Below are positions 22,183-33,514 of a DNA stretch of 64,000 nucleotides, piece by piece. Under the pieces are notes generated by a model, which saw only the letters and a program-made list of their open reading frames with translations, was not told where the DNA came from and did no database searches. Positions within the stretch are counted from its first letter, which is position 1. Each line of letters begins with the position of its first letter. This stretch comes from Aristolochia californica (taxonomy: Eukaryota; Streptophyta; Magnoliopsida; Piperales; Aristolochiaceae): assembly GCA_029961685.1 (NCBI GenBank), contig JARWKL010000009.1:22625237-22689236 (forward strand), given 5' to 3'. The position numbers and the translations under genes are program-made.

Positions 22183-23010
22183 TGACATACTACGAATTAC
22201 TACAATTCCATGAAGAGGTCTTCCCAATTACCTGAGCTGGTCACAATCGGTACGGAGGGTTCTCATTACTCGTGACCTTCTCAGTCATGTTATCAAAATC
22301 ACTCCTCTGATTGATGAAGAAGATGAAGTCTACTGTAAATGGGTCAAAAATGATAATATGGTTATCAGTTGGCTTAGTAACAACATGGAAGAGGATGTCG
22401 CTAACAATGTGGTCCACTTGGAAACTTCCAAGGATATTTGGGACACATGTGTTAAGCTCTATTCCAGTACCACCTCCTTGCAAAGAGTATATGATGTTTT
22501 CCAAAGTATGCTGGCTACCAAACAAGGAGATAATATTCGTGAGTTTCTGGCCCAATTTCATGGCCTGCTCCAAGAATGGAAAATTTCTCAACCATACTCA
22601 ACCAACATTGACGTTCAAGATAAACAACGCGAGGCCCTGGTAGCGGCGATTTGCCTTACCAATATTAAGTCGTATCTAGAGGTGGCTAAGACTCAGTTTC
22701 TTAGTTTCTTTGCTCTTCCCTCTTTTGATGGCATCAGTGATATGTTGTTACAGATTCCTGATCCATATTCTCCTTCTCCGATTGATGCTCCATAAGCTAT
22801 GTTCTCTGGTAATCGGGGTACATCATCCCCATTTCGAGGATACGGTAGAAATACAAGAGGAGGCCGCAATAGAGGTGGTCGAACGGGTCCAACCCATCCC
22901 TCCATTGAGCCTCAATTGTGCACTTATTGTGGTGGTCAGAACCACTTGTGGACTCATGCTGGAAATTACATGGCAAGTTTGATTAGGCGACAACCAATCC
23001 AACCTTAGTT
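22183..23010 (+). pseudogene. Copia element 2 gag
   Basis: The UBN2-type gag core is open at 22358-22795 ('MVISWLSNNMEEDVANNVVH' to 'SPSPIDAP'). The RNA-binding tail is rich in R and G ('GNRGTSSPFRGYGRNTRGGR', about 22805-22870). The zinc knuckle 'CTYCGGQNH' near 22918 has lost its last cysteine. The start lies upstream of 22300 next to gypsy element 1. Two frames are needed. Confidence 0.88.
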
Positions 23011-23089
23011 AATGTTGAGAAAAAGGTGGATATGACTGATTCTCATTCCGGGAATGTGACTATTTCTACGGAAGACTATGCTGCAATTC

Positions 23090-24400
23090 AGAAGTTGAAA
23101 TCCTTATTGGATTAGTCCTCTACTCCACCAGATCCTACTACTGCCACTACCATTGCCTCAAGTATGCTTTCTTCCACTTCAACCCTTTCCTCCGGGATCA
23201 TTGACTCTAGGGATTTCAAACACTTGTCAGGTAACAAACACGTGCTTCATTCATTGTCTCCATGTCTTCCTCATAAATTTGTCACTACTGCTAATGGTTC
23301 CCATACCAAGGTGCTTGGCAAGGGTTCCTCCTCTCTTACCATGTCTATTCCTCTCCAAGATGTGTTATTTGTTCTATTCCATTAGTCAATTAACCAAACA
23401 ATTGAATTGTTCTATCACCTTCTCACCATCTTCGTGTATATTTCTGGATCTAACTACGAAACAGGTGATTGGTAGCAGCCATGAAAAAGGGGTTTATACT
23501 ATTTTACTATTTCCACCAGTAGCTGCTATTTCATCCACTACATCTAAGGCTCAACTATGACACAACCGGTTTGGTCATCCATCTACCTCGTCACTTCGTT
23601 CTTTAGTTCCATCTCTTAAATCTTTATCTAATTTCAATTGTGAGGCATATCAATTAAGTAAGCATGTTAGGAGTATATATTCTCCTCGTCTTACAACTAC
23701 TAGTACTGCTCCATTTGTATTAATACATTATGATGTATGGGGCCCTTTAAAGGTCTCTAACATTTCTTAGGTTCAATATTTTGTTACTTTTGTGGACGAT
23801 TTTACCCGAGTGACTTGGTTGTTTTTGTTTAAAGAACGATATGAAATTCTTTCTATTTTGAAAAACTTTCATGCAATGGTTCTAACGTAATTTGGAAAAA
23901 AATTCAATTCCTTAGATCAATTAATGCTAAGGAATATTTGTCTAATGAGTTTAAATCGTTTTGTGAGGGTAATGGGCTTCTTCATCAAACATCATGTGCC
24001 TATACCCCTCAACAAAATGATGTTGCTAAAAGAAAGAATCGTCACCTCCTTGAAGTTGCTCGAGGCCTCCTCTACTCCATGAAGGTACCCTACTTTTATT
24101 GGCCTCATGCTACTCTTAAAACATGCTTTCTCATCAATAGGTTACCTTCATCAATACTTAGAAATCAAACTCCGTATTCTATTTTGTTTCATGGTGAAGA
24201 TCCATTTTCTCTTCCTCTTAAAATATTTGGTTGCACATGTTTTGTTCATGATACTTCACCACATAAAAGTAAACATGATCCTCGGTCTCTGAAGTGTATT
24301 TTTTTGGGGTATTGTCGAACTCAGAAATGATATATTTGTTATAATCCTACACTTCGAAGGTTGATGGTATCTCGGGATGTGAATTTCTTTGAAGACACTT
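23090..24400 (+). pseudogene. Copia element 2 protease and integrase
   Basis: The protease region near 23190-23390 is frameshifted and its D-S-G site is degraded ('IIDSRDFKHLSGNKH'). The pre-integrase segment 'TSKAQL*HNRFGHPSTSS' lies at about 23545-23595. The integrase core has 'FVDDFTRVTWLF' at about 23790, the target-like 'FCEGNGLLHQTSCAYTPQQN' at 23955-24020 and 'KNRHLLEVARGLLYSMKVPY'. Multiple stops and shifts make it inactive. Confidence 0.85.
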
Positions 24401-25700
24401 CCTTCTACTCGTCAGGTGAGGCTCCTTCAGGGTTTACATTTCCTCCTACCACTCCATGCCCGCTTGTGCCGTTTAATGAAGATATTACTCGACCCCCTAA
24501 CGCACCAGTCGACCCCTCAACTGTGGAGTTGTCCGATCCACCTGATGTAAGTCTTTCTCCTCCTCCTATGTTTGGGCCTGAATTTGATACTCGGCCTATT
24601 GCATTAAGAAAGGAAACCCGTTCTTGTACTACATCTCTTCCAATTGCTAATTTTATGTCTTCTCATCGCTTATATTCTGAGTGTGTTCAGTTTCTTGCTT
24701 CTCTTTCATCTATTTCCATACCACAATACTATCCAGAGCCCCTGAAGCATCCAAGATGGAAGGCGACTATGGATGAAGAAATGCATGCATTATATGAAAA
24801 TCAAACTTGGACATTGGCATTGCTCCCAAAAGGGAAAAGACCAGTTGGTTGCAGATGGTTTTTTTTCTTTAGTGAAACACAACCTAGATGGATCAGTTGC
24901 TAGCCTTAAAGCACGTCTAGTTGCCAAAGGTTATACTCAGTGCTAAGGGATAGATTATGGAGAGACTTTCTCTCTGATTTCAAAATTGAACTCGGTAAGT
25001 ATCATCCTCTCTATTGCTGCTAACTCATCTTGGCCAGTATATTAGCTCGATGTAAAAAATACATTTTTAAATGGTGATATATGCGTAGAAATTTATATGG
25101 TCCAACCACCAGGATATGTGGTTGAGGGAGAGTCCGTATGCCGGTTAAAGAAATATTTATATGGGTTTAAACAATCCCCTCAGGCCTAGTTTAATAAATT
25201 CAGTCAAGCACTTCTACAATTTGGCTTTCATAGGTGCTCGGTAGATCACTCAATATATGTTAAAGATACTATCAAAGGGAAGATATTATTAGTCGTGTAT
25301 GTTGATGATATTATCTTGAATGAGAATGTTGCTCATAGTATACAAGATGTGAAGAATATGATATGTCAAGAGTTCAAGACTAAATATTTGGGTAAGCTCA
25401 AATAATTTTTGGGTATAGAAGTCCTTCAGTCAAACCATGGAATAGTATTGTCTCAAAGAAAATACGTCTTGAATCTTCTTGAAGAAACATGAATGAAGGG
25501 TTGTAGACCAGTTGATACACTTATGGATGCGAATGAAAAATTGTGTGCCACAACTGGAGAAGATGTTGACACTAGCAAATATCAAAGACTTGTGAGAAAG
25601 TTGATCTATCTCATAGTAACCAGGCCATATATATCATATGTTGTGAGCGTGGTAAGTTAATTCATGCAAAAACCACAAATTACTCACTGGAAAGTGTTGT
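24400..25700 (+). pseudogene. Copia element 2 reverse transcriptase
   Basis: Order of motifs: 'PLKHPRWKATMDEEMHALYE' at 24745-24800, 'LPKGKRPVGCRW' at 24830, 'YLLDVKN' type near 25040 with a stop, 'LYGFKQSP' near 25160, and the catalytic Y-V-D-D at about 25300 (intact). At least ten stops interrupt it. Confidence 0.85.
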
Positions 25701-25741
25701 AGAGAATACTATGATACTTAAAAGGTGCTCCAGGAAGAGGA

Positions 25742-26254
25742 TTGTTATATAAACAACATGGTCACTTCAATATAGAAGACTTCTCAGATGCAGATTGGGC
25801 TGGATCACCCGATAATAGAAAATCTACGTCTGGGTATTGTACCCTTGTTGGGGGAAACTTGGTCACATGGAAAAGCAAAAACCAAATCATGGTTACAAGA
25901 TCTAGTGCTGAAGCAGAATATCGAGCTATGGCCCACACTGTAAGTCAACTTTTATGGATAAAGACTCTTCTTACCGAATTGGGATTTTATAAAGGAGGCT
26001 CTATGGGCCTACATTGTGATAATCAAGCAACTATTCACATTATGTCAAATCCAGTCTTCTATGAAAGAACTAAACATATTGAAGTGGATTGTCATTTTAT
26101 ACGGAAAAAGTTTCAAGCAGGAATAATTTCTCTCAAGTATGTTTCATCTCAAGAGCAATTAGCTAATATCCTGACGAAACCAGTTACAACCAAAATTCTA
26201 TCTTATATAGGTGACAAACGGGGTATTTATGATGTATTTTCTCCTCCAGCTTGA
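25742..26254 (+). pseudogene. Copia element 2 RNase H
   Basis: A 170-codon clean frame covers the whole copia RNase H: 'DADWAGSPDNRKSTSGYC', 'SSAEAEYRAM', 'HCDNQATIHI', 'RTKHIEVDCHFIR' and 'ILTKPVTTK'. It ends immediately before the polypurine tract. It has no start of its own and is the tail of a broken polyprotein. Confidence 0.92.
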
Positions 26255-26261
26255 GGGGGAG

Positions 26262-26623
26262 TGTTGGAAGATGGGCTCAAGCCCACAAGCTCATTGCTAG
26301 ATGCCCACACGTCAAAGGAGTGGCAAAGTGGTTAATGTTCCATAAGGATGACATGAAGATGTAAATACATTATCTTCGTATGTCTTTTAATCTATTGACT
26401 TGTAACCCTAAGGGCTTTATAATACTATAAATAAGAGCATTGGCTAAGAGGAAAGGTATTCAAGCCTTCTCCTCTCTTTGAGAAAACATCCAGCCACCCT
26501 CTCTTCTCTCTTAATCCAAACTCTCCTCTCTATCGTCCTTTTCCTTTCTCCCTCATCTCTCTCTTCTCTCCTTCTTCTTCCACGTTAACCTAGAAGCATT
26601 CTCATGGGGTCCTAACTTCTACA
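26262..26623 (+). repeat. 3' LTR of copia element 2
   Basis: The 362-bp match to 15532-15919 has TG...CA ends. It is preceded by the polypurine tract TTGAGGGGGAG (26251-26261) and followed by the TTTAT target repeat. It is shorter than the 5' copy because of small deletions. Confidence 0.93.
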
Positions 26624-26628
26624 TTTAT

Positions 26629-26920
26629 GGAAATGTATTTGAGTCTACTTTCCAACACAAAATGAATTTTGGCAATTGGAATTTTATACAAAGAGAAATC
26701 GATATTTGAAGCAGCAAAGGTCGGATTGCAAGAGTAGATCGAGCAACAATAGAAAGCTTCAACTTTCGAGCCAGCTTATGTCATCAAGAAAGAGACTTTA
26801 CATGGAGAATTATATATTCAAAGAAATATCTATAAGTTTATTTTCTTAATTATTTAACCAATTCTCAATCTGAGTTTTATAGATGGAGATATCGATCTTG
26901 GAAGAGTTGATGGTCGTTGG
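26629..26920 (+). other. Middle part of element F body
   Basis: This non-coding stretch lies between the copia element 2 and gypsy element 5 insertions. By position it belongs to element F. No motif is seen. Confidence 0.5.
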
Positions 26921-27342
26921 TGTTATGGTCCTGGGTCATGGATCTAGGAACACGGCGCTGAGAAGGATAATCCAGTATTTAGAGCATGATTTCCTCTCTG
27001 TCAATGTCACTCTTGATTTCAGAAACAGGAAAAGAGATAGAATCAGATTCGTAAGGGAACTTGTAAACCTAGGTTCTTTGAGGAGAACGCACACCCTAGA
27101 GCTCCTTAAGGAGAACTCCCAATCCTGTGTTTAACCTAAAATCATACTTACTTCTTTCATTCTCTTTCCCCTCGAAGTAGGGTTCACGCAAATAGAGTTC
27201 AAGATGAAGAATTACAATTATGCCCCTGTGGCATACTAACTAATAAATTTAATAAAAATGAAATAAAAGCAATTAAATAAATAATTGAATGACTCTGCCA
27301 CGCCGCCTTTGAATGACTCAGTTTACTATTGAGTCCTCAACA
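26921..27342 (-). repeat. 3' LTR of gypsy element 5
   Basis: The LTR runs TGTTATGGTCCTGG...AGTCCTCAACA. The polypurine tract (minus strand, from plus TTTGCCCCCCCTTGGAG) follows at 27343-27358. Confidence 0.92.
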
Positions 27343-28425
27343 TTTGCCCCCCCTTGGAGAAAGAGCTTGTCCTCAAGCTCGTAAGTTGGGTAGATCTGCT
27401 GGAAGGTTTCCAAGCGTTCCCAAGTAGCTGCTGCTAGTTCTATGTCCGTCCACTGGACTAGAAGCTCCCACTGGTCATTAATAAGTCTGACACGCAACAC
27501 CGAGGCTGGAGTAAGGAGAACTCGTCGGTTGTCCACCGGAGGAAGGAATAGAATGGGAGGAGAGGCTAAGCCCTTAAAAGGTTTCAGTAGGGAGACATGA
27601 AACACATCATGAAGTTTGGTAGTGGCTGGAAGTTTCAGCTGATAGGCAACCTTTCCAATGCGCTTAATAATAGAGAAGAGTCCAAATTACTTTGGGGAGA
27701 GTTTATGGCGTTGCAGGCCAGTAAGGGAGTGCTGGCGGTCAGGATGCAGGCGTAGCCAAACGTAGTCCTCTTCCTTGTATGAGACATCCCTATGCCCTTT
27801 GTCATAAAAGTCCTTCATACAAACTTAGGTCCTCTGGAGGCGATCAATAATATCATGTAACATCTGATTGCGGTCAATGAGGGCCTGATCAATGGCTTTC
27901 ACTTTGGTGGAGCCCAGAGTATAAGAGAGAAGCCGAGGTGGATCTCTGCCATATAGAACTTGAAATGGAGTGGACTACAAAGCTGTGTGGAAGGAAGTGT
28001 TATAACAAGACTTAGCCCATGGTAGCCATTGAACCCAGTGTAAGGCACCTTAGATACATCTCCATGCCGCGGTTAACCACTTCTGTTTGGGCGTCTATTT
28101 GAGGATGATATGATGAGGAGAAGTTCAGTTTGGTGCCGCACAGACAAAAAAGTTCGGCCAGAAATGGCTGGTAAAGACTGAATCCCGATCACTAATAATT
28201 GATTCCGAAATTCCATGCAAATGGACAATATGCTCGAGGAAGACCTGTGCCACTCTGGATGTTGTATAGGGGTGTGCCATTGGAATAAAATGAGCATACT
28301 TGGAGAATCGACCTACCACCACAAATAACACTGATTTGCCTGATGTCTTGGGAAGACCTCAACAAAATCCATAGAGATGTCGGCCCAAACTTGTGTAGGG
28401 ATAGTGAGAGGTTGGAGAAGTCCTG
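27318..28425 (-). pseudogene. Gypsy element 5 integrase and chromodomain
   Basis: The C-terminal frame 27605-27363 reads 'MFHVSLLKPFKG', then the chromodomain 'WELLVQWTDIELAAATWE' and 'YELEDKLFLQGG'. The integrase core at 28331-28125 reads 'LFVVVGRFSKYAHFIP' and 'HGISESIISDRDSVFTSHF'. Stops and frameshifts separate the parts. A TRIM remnant at 28426-28532 splits it from its zinc finger. Confidence 0.88.
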
Positions 28426-28532
28426 TGCAACGCTAGCTCTGATACCAAATGTTAAGCACCTAGCCAATACTACCCAAAAGACCGGCCTGTAAGGAGCGGA
28501 AGACATAGGTACTTAACCCCAGGACCATAATA
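28426..28532 (-). mobile_element. TRIM remnant in gypsy element 5
   Basis: One LTR (28450-28532, TGTTAAGCACC...GGACCATAATA) and its primer site GCTCTGATACCA are kept. The other LTR and the GC-rich middle are deleted. The TCCTG target duplication is still present on both sides (28421-28425 and 28533-28537). It is the same family as 32465-32800. Confidence 0.85.
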
Positions 28533-28537
28533 TCCTG

Positions 28538-30386
28538 CTGAACTCAAGTGGTTTGCCTTGTTACACTGACATATTTGGCATGCTATGACATATTCAGCAA
28601 TGGTGGTCTTCATGGATTGCCAATAAAAATCCACCCTAATGTGATGCAAGGTTTCTTGGATGCCTTCATGTGCACTGTCATGGTAGGCAGATAAGATTGC
28701 TGCAATCAATACTGATGTGTGTATTAAATATATATGATTATTGTAGCAAATAAGAGTATCCTGGATTGACCACTTAGAGTCCATTTCCCCCTTGGTAATT
28801 TGTTTGTGCAACTCCTGTAGTGCCGAAGTATATTTAATTTCTTCCTTAACTAATTCTAAGAAGAGAAAATGAGGTTGACTTACTGCATAAATGAGCTGCT
28901 GATTCTTCAATCTCCTTGACAAAGCATCTGCCGCCATGTTTAACTTTCTGGCTCGGTACTCTGCCGAAAAGTCAAAACCCATCAATTTACTGATCCAATG
29001 CTGTTGAGGAGAAGTAGTGAGGCACTGCTTGAGCAAAAAATTAAGACTGTAATGATCGGTGCGTATGAGAAATGTACGGCCCCACAAATAAGGTTGCCAA
29101 TGTTGCACAACCTTGGCCAAGCCGATTAATTCCCTTCCATATGCTGCCAATTTGTGATGCCTTTTTGCCAATTCCCTGCTGAAATATGCAATGGGGTGGT
29201 AGCGTTCCTGTAGGACGGCCCCAATGCCCCCACCGGATGCGTCACACTTGATTACAAATAATTCCTCAAAATTAGGGAGTTGCAAAACTGGTGCGGACGC
29301 GATGGCTAGTTTGAGTGCTTGGAAGGACTGTGCTGCTTGTTCACTCCAAATAGTGGGATTTTTTTTGAGGAGGCTGGTCAATGGTGCTGCCAATGGCCCA
29401 TAATTCTTGATGAATTTTCTGTAAAATCCAACTAACCCCAAAAACCCTCTCAAATCCAAGCTATTCGGAGGTTGTGGCCATTCGAAAATGGGTTGAATCT
29501 TGTCGGAGTCAACGGTGACCCCTACATTGGAAATAATATGGTCGAGATAGGCCACTTGGGCCTTGGCAAAGGAGCATGTAGATCTTTTCAAATAAATTTG
29601 ATAAGCTCATAGCAATGGAAATACCATACATAAATCCTCTAAATGTTGATCCCCTAACTTGCTATAAATTAATATATCATAAAAAAATACAAGCACAAAT
29701 TTTTTAAGATAGTTTCGGAATACCTCATTCATTAACGCCTAAAAAGTAGATGGGACATTGGACAATCCAAATGACATCACAACCAACTCAAAAAGAGTGT
29801 GGAAGGCTGTTTTTACGATGTCAAAAGGATGCATTTGAATTTGATGATACCCCGAGTGCAAGTCCAATTTTGTGAAAACCCGTGACCCATGCAGTTCATC
29901 CAAGAGCTCCTCCACTACCGGTATAGGAAACTTATCCTTTATGGTTTGAGAATTCAATTCTCGATAGTCCACACAAAATCTCCACGTGCCATCACGTTTC
30001 TTAAGGAGTAGGACTGGTGAAGTGAATAGGAAACGACTGCTGTGAAAAAGTCCATGTTCGAGCATTGCTTGGCATTGCCGTTCTATTTCATCTTTTTGGA
30101 GGTGTGGATACCTATATGGTCTAACAACCACGACATTGGAGCCAGGTTTTAAACATATATGATCACAGTGCCTCAATGGAGGCAGCCTTGAAGGCTCCTT
30201 AAATAAGTCTATGAACTCTTCCAACAGCTTTTCTAAAGTACTATCTGGTAGGTCATGTTTGTGGAGTAGGTGGATGTGATGTGCCATTGTAGCTTGACTG
30301 CCGTGCAACATTACTTGGCGTCTGCCCACCGCAAAACTCATAGTTAACGCAAAGAAATCCCACAAAATTTGACCCAAAGTTTGCAA
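28538..30386 (-). pseudogene. Gypsy element 5 reverse transcriptase, RNase H and integrase zinc finger
   Basis: The frame 30386-29739 has 'RFCVDYRELN', 'TKLDLHSGYHQ' and 'SFGLSNVPSTF'. After a stop, the double-aspartate site near 29680 again reads F-F-Y-D. The frame 29591-28560 carries 'LRGFLGLVGFYRKFIKNYG', RNase H ('IKCDASGGGIGAVLQE', 'RTDHYSLNFLL') and the integrase zinc finger ('ACQICQCNKA'). Confidence 0.9.
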
Positions 30387-31011
30387 CTATTTGATTCCCA
30401 GTACCATATCAAAACCAGCTAATGGTATGACATTTGGAATGAAAATGAGTGGTACCAATTGAAAATTTTACAACCTTGTTGACCGCATAGCTAGGGACTT
30501 TCTCTCCATTGGTAACTGAAATCGTGGCTATTGGGTGAGGTTGGATCTTCCGGAGTCCACTAATCCCACCAGTTCCTGGTCTATAACCCTTGCCCTCACT
30601 TGCATAGCTTTGGCTGACTTTTGTCCAGTAATGGAATTCAACAAAATTTCTGGTTTGTCTTCCTCTTGAGGACTTTCATTCGATTCATCTTCTTCCAATA
30701 CCTCTTCTTCCAACCAGAAAAACCGTTTACATTGGTGACCTGCCTTGTAAGGTTCATCACAATTATAAGAAGAGGTTTCTTGCCCTGCGGTCAACCATCT
30801 CTGAACTAGTTAATTTTCGTATGTATTGGGCTGGTGGGTTGTTTGTCCTTGTATCTACTGCCAAAGTGGTAATCGGATTATGTTTGGGTGGCTGCACCGG
30901 TGGAAATGTCACCTGAGGTGCAGTGTTTCTACCCCCTTGCCAACTAGGTGTATTGTTCCTTCCCCTTTGGCCAACCAGTCCTTCAAATTTAATCTTTTTT
31001 TCGTGCTTCAA
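30387..31011 (-). pseudogene. Gypsy element 5 zinc knuckle and protease
   Basis: Zinc knuckle 'YNCDEPYKAGHQCKRFF' lies near 30715-30770, with the first cysteine position changed to serine or tyrosine. The protease active site 'LVGLVDSGRSN' (near 30545) is frameshifted right after it. The family signature 'ISLHAITGQ' appears as 'ILLNSITGQKSAKAMQVRAR'. Confidence 0.82.
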
Positions 31012-31029
31012 GTGCTCGAGATATATTCA

Positions 31030-31558
31030 TTGCTCGGACCAAATCAGTAGGTGCAACAAGTTCCACCTCTAACCTCAAAGACTCATTAAGGCCTGTTGTA
31101 AATAAATTGACCTACTAGTCGACTCTAACCATCTGGCTTGCTCGAGCCAATTTTTCTTGGAACTGTCTCTGATAAAGTTCCACGGATCCTATCTGTCTCA
31201 ACAATACTAAATCCCCCAATGGGTTGCTGTGTGTTGGAGGGCCGAATCGTATAGTACATAATTTTTTGAATTCCTCCCAATCTAGTCTCTCCAATTGTAC
31301 TTGGTGCAACCATAGTTGTGCTTCCTCGAGCATGTGGAAGGCGGCCAATCCACCTTATCAATTTCAGCTGTTTTTTTATTGATAAATTTTTTTTCACATC
31401 TATGCAACCAAATTAAGGGGTCGTCTGACCCAGTAAAAGTGGGAAAATCCAATTTTGTATACCTGGGTGTAGTACCTCCACCCTGACTAAAATTTCCATC
31501 CTGCGTAGGGAAACCAGTGCACCCTACAAACTGCTCCTCCCTTCTGCTTTGTGAGTTT
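31030..31558 (-). pseudogene. Gypsy element 5 gag, C-terminal part
   Basis: This is the gag core 'TPRYTKLDFPTFTGSDDPLI' followed by 'WLHRCEKKFINKKTA' and, after a frameshift near 31350, 'LLRQIGSVELYQRQFQEKLA'. The N-terminal part is 8 kb away at 39603-39827 because element 6 inserted between them. The open frame here now starts inside the element 6 LTR. Confidence 0.88.
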
Positions 31559-31559
31559 T

Positions 31560-31974
31560 TGTTAGGATCCTCACGAGCCATGGATCTTGTCACCATCCTC
31601 TCTTCTCTTCCTTCCATTGCTTTGCTTGACGAGGGATAGATTGATGGAATGATGTAGGATGAAATTCGGAAATGGGATTTGGGGAAAAAGGGGGAGAGCT
31701 TGAAGGAGCTCTCGACCTGTTATCTAAATTACTCTAGGCTAATTTACTAATTCAATCGCTACCTTTCATTAATCTAGCCGTCCCCTTAAATAGGGTTGAG
31801 GACACCAAATACACTTCAGACCCTTGGGTCATTGGTTCAAGCCAAATAAATTGTAAACCAAACCAAACCAAACCAAACCAAAATCAAACCAAAATCAATT
31901 ACATTAAAATTGAAAACCACATTAATTACTTCCCACGCCTGCTGGTAACACGTGATGCTATTGAGTTCATAACA
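31560..31974 (-). repeat. 3' LTR of gypsy element 6
   Basis: The 415-bp LTR runs TGTTAGGATCCTC...GTTCATAACA. It is closely related to the LTRs of elements 1 and 7 but shares extra variants only with its own partner, for example 'GGGATAGATTGATGG'. Confidence 0.92.
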
Positions 31975-31989
31975 TCACCCCCCTCCAGG

Positions 31990-33500
31990 AGAAAGAGCTT
32001 GTCCCCAACCTTGAAGGAAGGGTAGAGAAGTCGAAATGCTAATAATGGCTCCCATGTAGTGTCACTGGGGCCGGCATCTGCCCACTGTATGAGAATTTCC
32101 CAATCGCCTTGAATGTGGCATGCTTACAATACCTGAGCTAGAGTAGAAAGGACACGACCCTCATGGAGTGGTAGCAAAGGGGTGTACAGAAAGGGAGAGT
32201 CACCCTGGAACGGCTTCAGTTGGGATACGTGAAATACATTATGTATTTTGCCTCGGGTGGTAGCTACAAGCGGTAGGCCACGGTGCCAATGCGGTCCAAC
32301 ACCTGAAATGGACCATAATATTTCGGAGAAAGCTTGTGGCGCTTGGAGGCAGTCAGTGACAGCTGGCGGTAGTGTCGGAGCTTTAACCACACATAATCTC
32401 CTGGGGAATAATATACCTCTCGGTGCTTCTTATCATAATAGAACTTCATAGAGTATTGGGCCTGTGTTAAGCATCTAGCCAATACTACCCAAAAGACCGG
32501 CCTGTTAGGAGCCAAAAGACCGGCCTATTAGGAGCGGAAGACATAGGTACTTAACCCAGGACCATAACATCACACCCCGCCCGCCCGAGCCGACGACCAC
32601 GGCGGCATTAACACAGCAACGCGACCGGGTCAGGGGTCACGCCAGGGGCTTGCGGTCCACCTGCGCACGCGGCCGCTGGGACTCGAAGTCAGGACGTAGC
32701 GCCTGCTCTGATACCAAATGTTAAGCACCTAGCCAATACTACCCAAAAGACCGGCCTGTTAGGAGCGGAAGACATAGGTACTTAACCCAGGACCATAACA
32801 GCCTGGAGATGAGTACACACCTCAGTGAGCATAGCGTCTCTTTCAGCTAACGGTTGGTCCAAAGTGGTGACTTTGGAAGCCCTTGGTTCATAGGATAACA
32901 AACGAGGTGGATCTCTGCCATAAACTACCCTGAAATGAGTAGTTCCCAGTGCACTGTGGTAAGAGGTGTTATAGCAAAATTCTGCCCAGGAAAGCCACTT
33001 AACCCACCGTTTAGGTGAGTCCCCTACAAAACAGCAAAGATACATTTTGATCATGCGATTGACGACCTCAGTTTGTCCGTCAGTCTATGGATGATAGGCA
33101 GAAGAGAATGCCAATTGAGTGCCATGTAACTTGAATAATTCTTTCCAAAAGGTACTGGTAAAAATGACATCCCTGTCACTGATAATAGATGCTGGAATCC
33201 CGTGTAATTAGACAATGTGGTCCATAAATAACTAAGCTACTTGAGCAGCAGTATATGGATGCGCCAAAGAAAAGAAGTGACCATATTTTGAAAAATGGTC
33301 AACCACAACTAATATCACGGATTTACCTGATGAAGTTGGAAGGCCATCAATGAAATTCATGGAAATGTCGGACCAGATTTGAGACAGTAGCTGCAGAGGT
33401 TGTAGTAGGCCGACAGGACTTAACGATTCGGCCTTGTTTCATTGACAAATCTGACAAGCAGTTACATAATCAGCAATTGTGCTCTTCATACCCTCTAATA
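31990..33500 (-). pseudogene. Gypsy element 6 integrase and chromodomain, split by a TRIM
   Basis: Left of the TRIM: '[18 protein letters not shown]' (about 32180-32245) and '[20 protein letters not shown]' (about 32270-32340), then a decayed chromodomain. Right of the TRIM: 'VKWLSWAEFCYNTSYHSALG' (about 32930-33010) and, with stops, the core up to 33490. Without the TRIM the coding order is normal for the family. Confidence 0.87.
32465..32800 (-). mobile_element. TRIM (terminal-repeat retrotransposon in miniature), complete
   Basis: The LTRs are 32465-32569 (105 bp, with an extra 22-bp internal repeat of 'AAAAGACCGGCCT...') and 32719-32800 (82 bp), both TGTTAAGCA...GACCATAACA. A perfect target duplication GCCTG lies at 32460-32464 and 32801-32805. 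The primer site is GCTCTGATACCA (plus strand, about 32705-32716), complementary in sense to initiator-Met tRNA. The polypurine tract lies beside 'TCACACCCCGCCCGC'. The 149-bp middle is very GC-rich in an AT-rich region and encodes nothing. It must have been moved by enzymes of other elements. Confidence 0.94.
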
Positions 33501-33514
33501 AAATTCAAACTGAT

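Larger units (their letters stand above)
15532..26623 (+). mobile_element. Copia element 2, host of gypsy element 1
   Basis: This is a complete LTR retrotransposon of the Ty1/copia order (gag, protease, integrase, reverse transcriptase, RNase H). Its LTRs are at 15532-15919 and 26262-26623, and a perfect target duplication TTTAT lies at 15527-15531 and 26624-26628. Gypsy element 1 (16815-22177) sits in its leader; without it the element would be about 5.7 kb. All coding regions carry stops. It is the same family as element 3 (opposite strand) and element H. Confidence 0.95.
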
